Below, piece by piece: positions 11,971 to 25,119 of a stretch of DNA of 64,000 nucleotides; the first letter of the stretch is position 1, and each line of letters begins with the position of its first letter. A program made the position numbers and the translations under genes. This stretch comes from Nymphaea colorata (Eukaryota > Streptophyta > Magnoliopsida > Nymphaeales > Nymphaeaceae), in contig NC_045148.1 of assembly GCF_008831285.2 (NCBI RefSeq), positions 2,792,001 to 2,856,000 of the forward strand, written 5' to 3'. The notes beneath the pieces are model-generated. The model had not been told where the DNA came from and did no database searches. It saw only the letters and a program-made list of their open reading frames with translations.

Positions 11971-12415
11971 TGTAACACTCAAAAAATTTAATCATGTATT
12001 GAAGATTGTGAGATATTTTCAAGGGATTATAAAGAGGGAATGTTAAGTAGTTAGTTGACATGGTTCTTAGCTTCTTTTGAGTTAGAACTGAAACAACTAG
12101 GGGATAAGTTGGGATTCACCGAACCAGGGGCTCAGTTCAGGAGTGGGTCGAGTCCTTATAGTGGTATTAGAGCACGATTCAACAATTGAATATAGGGTCC
12201 CACACGTGCAAATGTGTGCCTTAAAGGGGATAGATTGTAGCACCCTAAAAATTTAGTATTGTATTGAAAATTGTGAATAATCTTTAAGGGTTTATAAAGA
12301 GGGTTATTAATAGTTGATTCCTAACCTTTTTTAGGTTGGAACCGAAACTACTAGGGAACGGATTGGGATCTATCTAACCAGAGATCCGAGTTCAAGAGTA
12401 GGTTAGGTCTTTACA
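11971..12415 (+). mobile_element. TRIM/SMART-type miniature LTR retrotransposon
   Basis: Two LTRs of about 190 bp (11971-12160, starting TGTAACACTC and ending CCTTATA) and 180 bp (12236-12415, starting TGTAGCACCC and ending CTTTACA) flank only about 75 bp. Directly after the left LTR lies TGGTATTAGAGC (12162-12173), one base off the TGGTATCAGAGC primer site that pairs with initiator tRNA-Met. A purine-rich TTAAAGGGGATAGA precedes the right LTR. The LTRs share blocks such as TTATAAAGAGGG. There is no coding capacity, so it depended on another element. The flanks ATTAT and GCTAT are at best a decayed target duplication. Confidence 0.82.
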
Positions 12416-12660
12416 GCTATAAAGTGAATTTTGTCTTGATAAGCTCTATGCTTTGCAAGTGCTTTGTGTTTATATGTGTAGTAACATCTACTTTACCATG
12501 AATGTTTATCATACACCCTTTTTTAAGCTTATAGTTTCTCAAGATGTTGGTATATTTCTTAGTTATTAATCCTTCTTACTAACTTAACTAGAATCGAAGA
12601 ATTTTGAGATTTGTCCCACCGAAAAAGGGCAATGGGCTGGGGCGTTTCACTAAACACCAT

Positions 12661-12795
12661 GGTATTCGAATTTTTATTGAATGGTTATTGATACTAAAGG
12701 TCATGTCATATCAGACAAATCATTAAGAGTGCTTACCAAAACTGGAATTGAATGACATTATGAAGACAAAATACACAATTCACTAGGTGACCTTG
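12661..12795. repeat. Direct repeat, right copy
   Basis: Second copy of the 11821-11955 repeat. It ends where the GC-richer, organelle-like block begins. The 245 bases between the TRIM and this copy show nothing recognisable. Confidence 0.85.
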
Positions 12796-13331
12796 GTGGG
12801 CTTTCGCCCAGAATGCCTAAAGACTAGAAGTGACTTGTCGAGCTATGAAGCTTCGCGATAGCGAATCTCTCAGCCAGCGTAGGTTGCTTGCTTGCACGAA
12901 GGACCCGATCCAATCGATAAGAAATGCCCCCATTCTTAATGACTCAGAGCGATATGGTTTACTGCACTACAAGCTAAAAGGCATGTGGAAAAATGAAAAT
13001 GGAAAAGTCTTCAATCATTTATTCAATAGGCAAGATTCCCCTCCAGCAGGATACTCAGCCTATTGGGATAGCAGGATTGATTATGCTAGAGCTTCCTGCG
13101 AGAGCATTCATATTCCCATTCGGGAAGAAGTCCAAAACAGAACGTACCATGGTTTAATTAATGGTTCTAAGGAAATGCAGATTTTGGGATTCATTGGCCT
13201 TTTCCTAACCATGCACTTCAGGCCATTCCTTTTCGTAAGCCGTGCACTACAAGCCAGACCTTGCTATACCCGAGCAGCAAGAACAAGTTTGAGAGAGGCT
13301 GAGGCGAGCGCTTTTCGGAAGGCCTGTAGGA

Positions 13332-13466
13332 TGGAAGAGACCTCAAGAACTGGACCCTTCTATTATAGTTTTTCTCATTTTTTCACTAGCAAAATGTGAG
13401 AGATTGCCCTTTGATTTAACAGAACTCGAGGCGGAATTAGTAGCAAGTTATCAAATGGAATATTCA
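13332..13466 (+). pseudogene. ndhA: ndhA-like NADH dehydrogenase subunit fragment
   Basis: The frame starting at 13332 is open for 45 codons and contains [18 protein letters not shown] followed by [11 protein letters not shown]. This is the conserved loop of plastid NdhA and the related mitochondrial Nad1. The CERLPFDL and YQ..EYS residues favour NdhA. It is only about an eighth of the gene, has no start or stop of its own, and carries changes in the usually fixed PEAE stretch (TELE). It is best read as a transferred organellar fragment, plastid directly or plastid DNA that passed through mitochondria. Confidence 0.7.
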
Positions 13467-14330
13467 GCAGCAACAAAGGTGCTCTCGTGTTTATGCCCTG
13501 ACTCGTAGCAGCAACAAAGGTGCTCGCGAACAAAGTAGCATGGAAGAAAAAAACATAGCGGAGAGGCGGCTTATTGCAGCAAGCACATACTGAATATACC
13601 TATATCTCTATAGATCTAAAATCAAGGGGCAGGACAACAACATGAAGCTCATAATTATACCCGTTTGATGTCTAAAGGCCCCCAGAAACATTGTCAGTCT
13701 ATAAACCTCCGAGCTCAAAATGGTACCTGTTTGATGTCTAGAAGCCCCTATAAGCATAGTTAATCTCGAGAGATATACGTATCCACCTCAGAGCTTAGAA
13801 TATACAGCTTTCTCCTCAACACCCCACCAGCGATGAAGAACGGATACAACCGATGGAAATAGATCCCATTATGTCAGTCTCTCTCTAAAATGAACTCACA
13901 TTGCATGCATTCACAAAAGAGTTTAATTGAACACAAAGCGCCACCTCCTCATCATTAGAGGAGTGGAGTCACACTTGAGGGTACGGCAGATCGGGTGTAT
14001 TCATTAAATAAAAAAAGGTTCTCAGCTACCTAATAAAAAACAGATCCATCTTGGTAAAAAAAGGAGAAATGAAAAGTCATCCACAAATGAGATTCTTGCT
14101 GAATCCGAGTTTGCTACTCCAGCCACCAGTGTTATAGGACTTCCCGTCAAGCAATCAAATATATATCAAACATTGATTTCTTATTCTTTGTTTGTATCAA
14201 TAGAATCCTCGGGAGGGAACAGTACCTCTTTTCGACTTTACTCCTTCTGGTTTCGAAGAATGTCAAAAATGTATGAAAAGCTTTGACCCTTTTCTCTGCA
14301 CTCTCCGCTTGGAAAAGATCCAGGATGGAG

Positions 14331-14468
14331 GGGAGTGCTCTAGAGTTGGGTCATTTGGCAATTTGAGAAACCGGGACAGGCAATGTTGAATTGAGAAAGG
14401 GGAGTGCTCTAGAGTTGGGTCATTTGGCAATTTGAGAAATCGGGACAGGCAATGTTGAATTGAGAAAG
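14331..14468. repeat. 69-bp tandem duplication
   Basis: Two adjacent 69-bp units beginning GGGAGTGCTCTAGAGTTGGG differ at essentially one site (CCGGGACAGG against TCGGGACAGG). The near identity implies a recent event compared with the decayed elements around it. Confidence 0.92.
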
Positions 14469-14690
14469 AGCGGGATGGGTACCGCTAACACAATGGTGAA
14501 TGTTCTGAACCTGCACCTCGACAGAAGTTGGAAACTGAGACGCCCCTTCCTTTCACCAAAGGGGGTTCCTCCAATGCCTTCTAGAATCCTCTTTCAATCG
14601 GCTATACATAGATTGGGAAAGAGGCCGAGAAAGAAGCATAGGGTGGGAGGGATTTTCTTTCACCATAACGCTAGATCCCTCGTTTATTGT

Positions 14691-15345
14691 CCTTGTGACT
14701 GCCTTTATTTAGTAACATCATCATTTATTCTCAAGATGTAGATGAACAAAAGTTGCATATGTGGATTATTAAGCTTGAGAATCTTTTAGGACATCAGTTC
14801 TGTGTCAAGTTCCTGAATGAAAAGAGATTTTTAACCCTATTCTTTGTAACTACCTTTATTGATGAAATCTTGATTTATTCTCAAGATTTAGACGACACAA
14901 AGTTGCGTCTGTGGACCATGGTGCTTGACAATCTTTTATTGCATCAATTTTATGCCAAGTTCCTTGCTGTGAGTGCTAGTTGGACCAGGTGATGTTTACA
15001 TGGTATATTATTTCTACAAAATGAGTGTTCATGGATCAATTGAGGTGGAAGTGTGGAAGATTAAGTTCAAGAATTGTACTTCTTTGGGTCAAGCGAGATA
15101 TTTTAGGAGACTATAATTCTTGCGAAGCCAATGATAGATGGCTACATAAGGGATGATAGATAGCTATAGAAGGACATGAAGCATGTTTGGCTTAAGTGTG
15201 TGCACTGTTCAAAAATTGAAGAACAGGTCGATGATTGCACTTTTGGTAATTGTAGTTTTGCTATTTATATTAGTCCTTCAAGCAATGGTATCGTTTGTGC
15301 ATTCGTGTAGAATGAAAAGGTGGATACTTAAGCCACATATGTAAA
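14691..15345 (+). pseudogene. Ty3/gypsy RT-RNase H remnant with duplicated RT motif
   Basis: The plus strand contains FIDEILIYSQDLDD (around 14852-14900), the FxDDILIYS region of gypsy RT, followed by HQFYAKF. Downstream, frame-shifted pieces resemble the RT-RNase H connection (YFRRL, ILAKPMID) and the start of RNase H (SFQKLKNRSMIA). A diverged copy of the ILIYSQD segment lies just upstream at about 14691-14814. Stops and frameshifts occur throughout. No LTR was matched to it. Confidence 0.68.
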
Positions 15346-15829
15346 CTTATGATTCTAAATATCAGTTTAAAAAATGATCAATAAATTTGATGGCAACGTA
15401 AAAGCAGAATTTTTAGATAAAAGACTTTGGGAGTGACATACATGATAAAACAATAGTATCAACATATCTTACAACAACATAATAATAAAACAACAAGATA
15501 AAAGAATAGGACAACAAACCAAATGTACCTCGTTAACTTATGATCTACAAAGAATCCCCCTTTTTAGGATGTGCTTTACATAGCTTTTTTTTTTTTCATT
15601 GCTTCCCATTTGCAAGCTTTGCATGCACCAATGGCAGACATATGCTGCAAGCAAAGTGTTGGGATGTTGTTCGCATCTCCAAAAATTTATTTATTTTTAG
15701 TTTTTAGAGTGCACCAAAAAAAAGAGATTTTATTTGAAAATGAGAGAGAAAGAGACTCGCTCGTCGGTACGAGGATCGACTGTTCCCGCCACCTTTAACA
15801 AGGGTAATCAATTCAAGGGCTATGCTTAT
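15346..15829. other. Unassigned AT-rich spacer
   Basis: No gene or recognised element. The only notable feature is a T-run near 15585. Confidence 0.5.
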
Positions 15830-18491
<2,662 letters not shown>

Positions 18492-20771
18492 ATGTGCTCT
18501 TACATTTAAATCTACACCAATGACAACTTAACAAAGTAGCACCAAATCAAACAAAAAACAAAACAATGCAAATAGCAGTTTATCTGCATAGTTGGCTAGA
18601 ATCGACATGTGATTCTGTTGTTCTATGCCATTCATTTGGTAATAAAGATTAACTAATACAGTCATGCAGCATATATAATTGTCCACTACTTCAAGATATT
18701 TAAGGATTGCATAATCCATAGACATATCATCCCTCTAGAAATGTTACTAAATAGATAATGACCAAAAAAGAACATCATACAATAATATAACTTCTTATCG
18801 ACCACTTTACTTTAAGTTTGTTGTGGAATTTGGAACAAAAACTTCTTAATAACCAAATGTTAATGTTGTTGGTAGTGTTTCCTTTCACAGCATTGTCTAT
18901 TCTTCCTCTTGAACACCTAAAACATTTGGTGTATGGGTCATATGATCATACTGCATTCTCCTAACCAAAGGTGGTCCATGACACGTCAGTCCAATGATAC
19001 ATTACATACCCTTCAACATGATCGTCATTTCAAAGTCACCGAATTAGATTGTATTAGTGTATAAATTCTAGTATTCAAAAAGTACATAGCAATGCAATTA
19101 TTGGTATTTATTGAAAGCACAGCCAAAATGCATGACTCTCAACTATAACTTATAGAACTCCATAGTTTTGAATAGCACTGATCGATTGTCGGCCAGCTAC
19201 ATTAGATAACGAAAAGGGACCTACAACTGCAGCCACAAGATAGTGAAGAGAATGTATTGTTGAATTCTTACAAATAGATGATTTCAGTAGAAAAAATAGA
19301 CATATAACACGCTGATAACAATACCTTGTATTTGCCAATGACTTATGTTGGTGAAAATTGTTTGAGACAACAACCACAATCTTATACATGTTTTTCCTCC
19401 TATTGTTCTCACCTGTGACTGCTGCTGACCTCATGACTCTTCCTACTATCCTCTTTTGAAATCATAAATTCATAGAACTTTCTATTCCTATAACCTTTGT
19501 TTTGTTTTTTTTTTCACATAGAGCTTTCTTGTTGTTGTAGCTCTCTTCACTAATTCCACAACTCGTTGAAAGTTTTTCACCGCAAATGGTGACTTTGATT
19601 TTTGCTTGCCAATACCAGACGTGGCTGACACCTTCTAACATCAAGCATCCACCAGCTGTATGTTAGTGTCCAACCATATGTCTTGCTCATGGAATTTCAA
19701 CTTCCTACTTGTTACCTACATAGAGCATTTTTCTCCTCCAAACTTCCATCCTCTATCACAAAATTTTTTACATGTGTCACCATAGATTCAATGGGTAGGG
19801 GCTTCATAGCTATTTCTAGTTGCAATTGTTCTCCTACTCAGTTGATAGCTGAGTTTATAACCATTGGTGATGAGGGGCACCTATGCTCCTTTGCCTACTT
19901 CTAAGCCTTATCAACAAGATTCAATGAATACTTGTACACTTATGGAAGCTTTCGAGCCTTATTAACAATGTTTTTAACAAATGCCTTCTCTTTTACCAGC
20001 TTCTCGACCCCCCACTAACAAGATTTGTGGCACACATTTCCTCATATATCTGCTTTGCCATCAACACATCTGTAGTAGCATTTTCATCGCTTACCACAAT
20101 GCACTTTACCTCCTTGGTTGAGGAATGAGAAACGACAGCAACTGTTGATTTTTATCTACATAAGAAGATGTGGATGCCTCAGTCACCAACAACATGCCTA
20201 TCATATCTAATAGGGGTAATAGTACCTAACTTGTATGATAGCTTTTTTTGTAATATCATCAAACCTATAGCCATCCTATTCATCAACCATGCCAACATTT
20301 TCCACCTTTTTTAGTTTCCTCTTCAATTTTGATTTTGAAAGTTTTTTCTTTGCTTTGGCCTGCCTCAAAATACCTTTTACTCTCGTTCTCATCGCCACAT
20401 TGAACAAGCAACCTAAGAAATCAACAATGTATGTGAGTAGATGAAAGGAAAACCTCACGTAGTTATCAATAGAAGCATCTTCATTATATTCATCAGTAAC
20501 TCCTCTTCATTGTGTATACTAGAAACTCTTTTCATTACTTATAGTATGCTTGTCTCATTGCTAGTGGTGTTCTACATGCTAGTGGTGTTTTACATCTTGT
20601 CTAAGTGAGGTAGGAAACATAAGAGTTGCAATGATTCAAAAGGTCAAGAGTAGAATCATCCTTCAATACTTGTAATACCTTGGTTGGTTTTGGTTGGGAA
20701 CATAATCAACCTTGAGAAGGTTTTGCTTGAGAAGGATAGGGTCATCCTTCAAATATTGTAGTTCAAGGTTG
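18492..20771. other. Unassigned intergenic sequence
   Basis: AT-rich sequence with only short ORFs on both strands. A few minus-strand stretches (for example near 20100-19900, containing DVLMAKQIYEEMC) look weakly coding, as in old transposon ORFs, but match no family I can name. Confidence 0.35.
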
Positions 20772-22513
20772 CACTACAAAAAAAGACAGATTCACTGAAG
20801 CATGGGAAAACAGGACAGCGGTGAAAGGCTACTTTTACTAACATTTGGCTTTAATTGTCGGTGAAGATTAATATTTGCTGATGTCCAGAACAAGACATCA
20901 GCGAAAGTAGTCTTTCTCGCCCCTTGCTGCTAGGATGTCATTGAAGTTGAGCTTTTACTAACATCTAGTGAGCAAACATCACTAAACATGTTAATTTTAC
21001 TGACGGCTAGAACAAGATGTCAATGCAAAGTAGCCTTCCCCGATGCATGCTTCTAGGATGTCGTTGAAGTTGGGCTTTTATTGACATCTAGCTCGAAAAT
21101 ATTGCTAAACATGTCACCTTTACAAATATCCAGAAGAGAATGTTGGTAAAAACCCTTTTACCAATATCCATTTTGCATATATCGATAAAAAAGAAGTTAG
21201 TTTTACTGACATGGTCATGCTTGCATTGATGTAATTGTTTTCCAACAAAGAATTACCAACGTCTGCCCATATGTCAGTATAACTTCACCTTTATCAATGT
21301 GTTTGCTTGGGACGTCGCTAAAGTAGCTTTCACCAACGCTTTTAAGTATGGCCATTACTAACATCTCCCACATGTCAATAAAGGATTCTCTAACTTTATA
21401 ACTCCGCATGAACCCTTCTTCTCTTTTATTCTTCTTCCCTCTTGTCTTTTCTCCTTCCTCTTCTTTTGACCAATGTTTACCAAAGTTTTCGGGCGATTCC
21501 AGGTATTCTTCATCAATTTTTGACTTCTAAGTGATAAAAAGATATGTTACTCGAACTTAATGTTAAGTTTTTTTTATTTGTGAATGATTTTAGGTTATGA
21601 TATTGTTCCATGGTATGTACCCATGTTTTTCTGGCAAGGTTTTGCCATCTTCCAGTAGTATTTGACCATAAAAAATTCTAACAACATTTGTTGAGCTTAG
21701 GATTATTGATCTGATATATTAATTGCACAAAATATCAGCACAAACACAAAACCCATAATTTTTCCATCCATGCCCAGTATTTGTTTTCTCTTTCTCTTAG
21801 TAATTGTTTTTGCCACAATCTAGTTTTTTAGGTTGAGCTAATTTAGGACAACCTTTCTTTCTTTTGGTGCTAATTCTGATGTTTGATCCATTTCATTATA
21901 GGAGAACCAATGAGTAACCATGATAACTCATGTCTAACTTCTTTGCATGGCCAGATGGTTTTGCTTATGGAAAGATAAGAAGAGTGGTAATTTTCTAGTC
22001 CAAAGTTTCATGCATAGCATTTCACACAATCCATTTTGTTTCCCTATTTCATTTTCTGCATCTTAATTTCAACAATAATTATTGCATATTTTCTGTGGGA
22101 ATAGGCTGCTAGTCAGCCTTCTTCTTCCTTACCCAATTGGGCTTGTGGATCTAATATCAGGGGCCCACCAAATAGGCATGTGGTTGCAATGAAGGACTTT
22201 GAATTGGTTCTACTATGAAGGACTTTCATATTGAATCTGCATGAATGCTATAACGAGCAACATTCACAATACTCCAATTCATCAAGACTTCTGAATGTCA
22301 CCCAATTGGAGTTTGTTCACAAAGCCCCCTTCGTCCGTCCCTCATAGAGATGGAGCATTAGATAAAGTGGTGGATGTTTGTGGTTCATCTCATGTAGTTG
22401 TCTAGAAGGCAAATATTAGTTTAGGGATTGAAGAACATTGAACTGATTTTCACTCTACTCCATCAATATATACCCATCCTTGGATGTAGGTAGTAAAAAC
22501 TGTTAAGTTTAGG
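20772..22513 (+). mobile_element. CACTA (En/Spm) element, 5' end, copy 1
   Basis: The terminus CACTACAAAAAAAGAC at 20772 is the classic CACTA start. It is followed by about 600 bp of subterminal repeats, short ACTGACATC / GATGTC motifs in both orientations. The following sequence matches copy 2 (25120 onward) in order, including TTTGTGAATGATTTTAG and GATATATTAATT, so both belong to one family. No transposase was recognised in this copy and no opposite TIR (TTTGTAGTG) was seen. The interior is broken at 22522 by a hAT element; the true right end is unknown. Confidence 0.7.
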
Positions 22514-22521
22514 AAAATCGA

Positions 22522-23763
22522 TAGGCTGCACACGAGCCGAGTCGAGCTCGAGCTTGCCCAGCTTGAGCTCGACTGGAACTCGAGTCGAGCTGCCTAACAC
22601 ACTCGAGCTTGACTCGATTATACAAAGTCGAGTTCGAGCTCGACTCAATTAACTCGATCAACTCGTTTACTGCATCTGCGCCACAAAACTCTTCTTGCTC
22701 ATTCTTTTAACTCGATTAACTTGTTCCTTGCATCTGCGTGTTTTTCAATTACCACTGAACCAGCAACCTACTATTGAGCGAGAAACCTTGGCGTTGGGGA
22801 TGTCCTTTGTTCATTTGGGATGCAAAGCAGATTGTTCATTTATATTGCAAATCTGCTGGGAGGTGGCTCCCAAGCAAAGAATAAAGAATGGAACTGTCGA
22901 GAAACATCAGAATAGAAAAAGAAAAAAAACAAGGAACACCAAAGCAAAAGAAGGCTCAACAGAAGCCTAAGAGGTCAGGCTAAAGTATCCGAATTAGAAA
23001 TGTGAGATTAAGAGCTTCCCTAGAAGATCTAGGGTTACTGAACCTAAGTCTGTCCATGGCAGCCTGCACAACAGAATATGCCATTCCTTTCCTTGGGTAA
23101 TTTTGAATCGTTTTCTTCAACTTCTTCCTCCATCGCCAAGGCAGCCCTCCAAGAAGCATTTGCCCTGCTTCCCATGACCTTTCCTGCCAAGGTTCAATCC
23201 AGAACTATTCCTTCTCTGTAGGAGGAGGAAGAATAAGAACAAGAAGGAGAAGAAGAAAGGAAGGCCAAAGGCGTACCTTGTGTGAAGGCGGAAGAAGGAG
23301 CTGCAGCAAGAGCAAGAGGGACGACAGATGCATCTGAGGCAGCAGCAGCGAGAAAAGGGGAAAGGCGATGGATGCATATGAGGCAGCAGTGGCGGTCGGT
23401 GAGAGAAGGCAGCAAGTGCCCTCAGGTCTGGTCGATGTGGTCTGGCCGTCGTGGTCGACGGAAGAGGGAAGACAGCAAGAGAGAGAGCAGACAGGAAGAA
23501 GGAAGAGTGAACGGGAAGAAGGAAAAGTGAAGACGGAATGGGAAGAGAAAAAATTTTACCCTAAACCGGTGAACCGGTTTCTCAAACCAGTTTATCGATT
23601 GAGTCAAGTCGAGTTCTTGCAACTCGAACTCGACTCGTTTATTGATTTGAGTTTAACTTTCAGCTCGAACTCGACTCGTTTATAAATGAGTCGAGCTCGA
23701 GCCGAGCTTTTTCGAGCGAGTTCGAGTCGAGCCCGAGTTGGCTCGACTCGTTGTGCAGCCCTA
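22522..23763. mobile_element. hAT element, non-autonomous, 1,242 bp
   Basis: The left end TAGGCTGCACACGAG and the complement of the right end, TAGGGCTGCACAACGAG, form inverted repeats starting with the hAT-type TAGNG. A perfect 8-bp duplication AAAATCGA flanks it (22514-22521 and 23764-23771). Both ends carry long arrays of GAGCTCGA-type palindromic motifs. The interior has GA-rich ORFs on both strands (23117-23530) that look like low-complexity sequence, not transposase. It sits inside or just beyond CACTA copy 1. Confidence 0.88.
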
Positions 23764-23771
23764 AAAATCGA

Positions 23772-25119
23772 TGAACTTTTAATGTAAATGGATGTAAATG
23801 AGAGGACTAAGATAGTTTTTCTAGATAATCTTCTTTGTAACCTATGGTGCTTGAGAAAGTTGTGAGTTTTTGGTTAGTTTTTGCATCATCATGGTGAGTA
23901 GGGAGAATATCAAGCACTGGTCGTGCATTGAATCTCTTTTAGACAGAGTTATGTTTTTTCTTTTGGAGTTGTGATGTTTGTGCTAATGTACACAACTGAC
24001 CTTGATTCTTACTTTTGTTACACAATTTGTGTATACATTTGTGGTGGCCTTGTGTACATTTCTTTGCCATCTATGTTGTTTGTGATAATGTACACAACTG
24101 ACATGAATTCTTATTTTGGTTACCTGATTTTGTGCATATAAATTTGTGGCCACCAGTATACGCTTGTCTTAGTTTTTATTCATTCAATTTTACATGCAAC
24201 AAATCATCATTGGTTGATGGCCAACACATGGGCAATTTAGAATATTGGTAGAATTAGCTTAAGCCAGATGGTAAAAAAGAAAAAGGTGAAAGAAAATAGA
24301 TAGACAATTTAGTTTGTAACTGACTTAAATGAACACAAAAAAGTGTTGGCATTTTAGTTCCATGGAGGGGTTGTTTCATTAGTTATAGTAAAAAATAAAT
24401 GTGATATTTTGTTTGAAATAGATGCCAAAAGTTGATTTGGTTTCATGAGCAATTCAATCAAAGAATAATAGGTGATTCATTTTCAATTACCAATTCAATC
24501 TTCAATAGATGGTTTAGTCATAATTTGTGATGTTAGTGAAAAAGAATATGCAGTTTAGTTTTAGCAAGTTATCTAACTGCATAGGTGAAGCAAAGGGCAT
24601 GACTTAGTGAAAACAAGCTTTCAAGATTGGTGGGTGAAACCAAGTAGGTGAATTTACTTTAATGTGGGATCTAAGTTAAATTACACGATATGACTGGAGC
24701 AAACCCATTGTTGTAGCTTTCCCTTGTTGTGTCCATTACCAAGAGAGTATGTTGATAAATGGAAATGTTCATTGAATGTTTTTGAATTCCAAGTATCAAA
24801 ATAAAATTCTAAATATGCAATAATAGTACGACATTGTAAATAATACAACAATTTGGAGACCCACTCAATGCTTCTTATTGACTCATGACTTTGCAATGGC
24901 TCTTTTAGTTTCTTTTTTTTTTTTGTCCTTATTTTCAACTTGACATCCTATGGTACTATTATCATCCTTTTCATAACTACCTACCATTGTGATTGCTGAA
25001 GACGAAGATGAGTAGATGGTTTGAGGTCTTCTTCAAACTATGTCTTCTTTTCACCAATGAAGGTTGAGGCTGACTTTCTACTAGGGCAATCGATCAATTT
25101 TTCTTCCACAGTAAACATG
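23772..25119. other. Unassigned sequence between hAT and CACTA copy 2
   Basis: Possibly the interior of CACTA copy 1, but no domain is recognisable. It contains a degenerate tandem duplication: TAATGTACACAACTGAC occurs at about 23984 and 24086, period about 102 bp, covering about 23966-24165. The minus-strand ORF near 24938-24681 looks random. Confidence 0.45.

Larger units (their letters stand above)
12790..14690 (+). other. Organelle-like DNA block (NUPT/NUMT candidate)
   Basis: About 1.9 kb with visibly higher GC than its AT-rich flanks and the texture of plant organellar DNA. The one protein match is an ndhA-like segment at 13332-13466. Several short duplications lie inside it: AGCAGCAACAAAGGTGCTC occurs twice (about 13467 and 13507), TTTGATGTCTA twice (about 13663 and 13731), and a 69-bp unit twice (14331-14468). 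The 189-codon ORF at 12830-13399 is open but not recognised and partly overlaps the ndhA-like segment in another frame. The block could be a mosaic of mitochondrial and plastid pieces. Only the ndhA part has positive support. Confidence 0.5.

Noticed and set aside
12830-13399. 189-codon open frame, the longest in the window
   Set aside because: No domain recognised, and its 3' part overlaps the ndhA-like segment in a different frame. It is probably an open frame by chance in organelle-like DNA.
23117-23685. Several overlapping ORFs on both strands, Lys/Glu/Arg- or Ser-rich
   Set aside because: They derive from GA-rich low-complexity DNA inside a hAT element; all frames look similar and none resembles a transposase.
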